Positions 20,595-21,007 of a stretch of 21,007 nt of DNA are shown piece by piece. The notes beneath the pieces are model-generated. The model was not told the origin of the DNA. It did no database searches and saw only the letters and a list, made by a program, of their open reading frames with translations. The stretch comes from Bifidobacterium sp. UBA744. Lineage in GTDB: Bacteria; Actinomycetota; Actinomycetes; Actinomycetales; Bifidobacteriaceae. The stretch spans positions 1-21,007 of the forward strand of contig DBKS01000027.1 in assembly GCA_002298605.1 (NCBI GenBank). Reading direction: 5' to 3'. A program made the position numbers and the translations under genes. Numbering within the stretch: the first letter of the stretch is position 1; each line of letters starts with the position of its first letter.

Positions 20595-21007
20595 ATGCTC
20601 ACTGATGAGTACGTAAAAAGGGTGTACGCCCAGGTGGAGCGGCGCGACGGCGACCAGCCTGAATTTCTGCAGGCCGTACGCGAGGTGTTCGAAAGCCTGC
20701 AACCGGTAGTCGAGAAGCATCCGGAATACGAGAAGGCCGGCGTGCTGGAACGTCTCGTCGAGCCCGAGCGCGTGGTGAAATTCCGTGTCGCATGGGTCGA
20801 CGACGAAGGCAAGGTCCAGGTCAATCGCGGCTATCGCATCCAGTTCAATTCCGCCATCGGCCCCTACAAGGGTGGCCTGCGCTTCCACCCCACCGTCACC
20901 GAATCCGTGATCAAGTTCCTCGGTTTCGAGCAGATTCTCAAGAACAGCCTCACCACCCTCCCCATGGGCGGCGGCAAGGGCGGATCCGACTTCGATCCGA
21001 AGGGCAA
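20595..21007 (+). CDS. gdhA: Glutamate dehydrogenase (NADP-type), 3' end missing
   Basis: The first 137 residues of a hexameric glutamate dehydrogenase, which makes glutamate from 2-oxoglutarate and ammonia with NADPH. RGYRIQFNSAIGPYKGGLRFHPTV (residues 78-101, in parts) includes the substrate-binding Lys at 92. LGFEQILKNSLTTLPMGGGKGGSDFDPKG includes the catalytic Lys at 128; both numbers coincide with E. coli GdhA, which supports the start. AAGGAG (20585-20590) lies 4 nt before the ATG. The N-terminal segment LTDEYVKRVYAQVERRDGDQ is the bacterial NADP-enzyme type. The gene leaves the window mid-sequence, so nothing can be said of its cofactor-binding domain. Confidence 0.95.
   Translation, partial: MLTDEYVKRVYAQVERRDGDQPEFLQAVREVFESLQPVVEKHPEYEKAGVLERLVEPERVVKFRVAWVDDEGKVQVNRGYRIQFNSAIGPYKGGLRFHPTVTESVIKFLGFEQILKNSLTTLPMGGGKGGSDFDPKG

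Overview
The window reads as a chromosomal stretch of a Bifidobacterium or a very close relative. This rests on recognition of gene content, not on a search: a GC-rich coding style; a phosphoenolpyruvate carboxylase (PEPC) with a bifidobacterial-type N-terminus; an AhpC plus domain-permuted AhpF/TrxB pair typical of anaerobic Gram-positives; a lactate-family dehydrogenase; an NADP-type glutamate dehydrogenase; and no sign of respiration. I see no rRNA operon, CRISPR array, insertion sequence or prophage. Most genes are core metabolism or housekeeping.

Layout. 1-1008 (-): a DUF559-type endonuclease-fold protein that runs off the left edge. 1009-1326: an intergenic stretch with short repeats and DnaA-box-like words. 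1327-2850 (+): a YtcJ-type amidohydrolase, converging on and overlapping the 3' end of putP (2816-4417, -). putP follows a ThrE-type amino-acid exporter (4456-6294, -) by 38 bp. 6295-6585: intergenic, holding a strongly structured leader for ppc. 6586-9339 (+): PEPC, closed by a perfect 14-bp hairpin terminator. 9405-11809 (-): ahpC followed by trxB/ahpF-like, a peroxide-detoxification operon with a palindromic operator candidate upstream. 12037-15732 (-): a 1231-residue TPR membrane protein whose C-terminus looks like a site-2-protease (M50) domain without its catalytic HExxH. 15871-16524 and 16610-17971 (+): beta-carbonic anhydrase and a CNNM/CBS/CorC membrane protein, both apparently leaderless. 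18004-18561 (-): a YgjP/DUF45-type metallohydrolase. 18562-18908: a hairpin-rich repeat region. 18920-19160 (+): tRNA-Ile(GAU) and tRNA-Ala(UGC), each followed by a hairpin terminator. 19237-20322 (-): an L-2-hydroxyacid dehydrogenase of the lactate / 2-hydroxyisocaproate type. 20595 to the right edge (+): gdhA, divergent from it.

How the genes fit together. Carbonic anhydrase supplies bicarbonate, which PEPC uses to make oxaloacetate. In an organism with an incomplete TCA cycle this feeds aspartate and glutamate synthesis, and gdhA supplies glutamate nitrogen. The dehydrogenase reoxidises NADH onto 2-oxoacids. ThrE and PutP move amino acids across the membrane, and AhpC with its reductase removes peroxide in a cell that probably lacks catalase. 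These links are inference from gene families.

The items most worth a second look are the diverged repeat/hairpin array before tRNA-Ile, where two copies of one hairpin differ by a base-pair-preserving change; the TPR plus pseudo-M50 protein; the mutually exclusive hairpins in the ppc leader; and the LacI-type operator between the 2-hydroxyacid dehydrogenase and gdhA.
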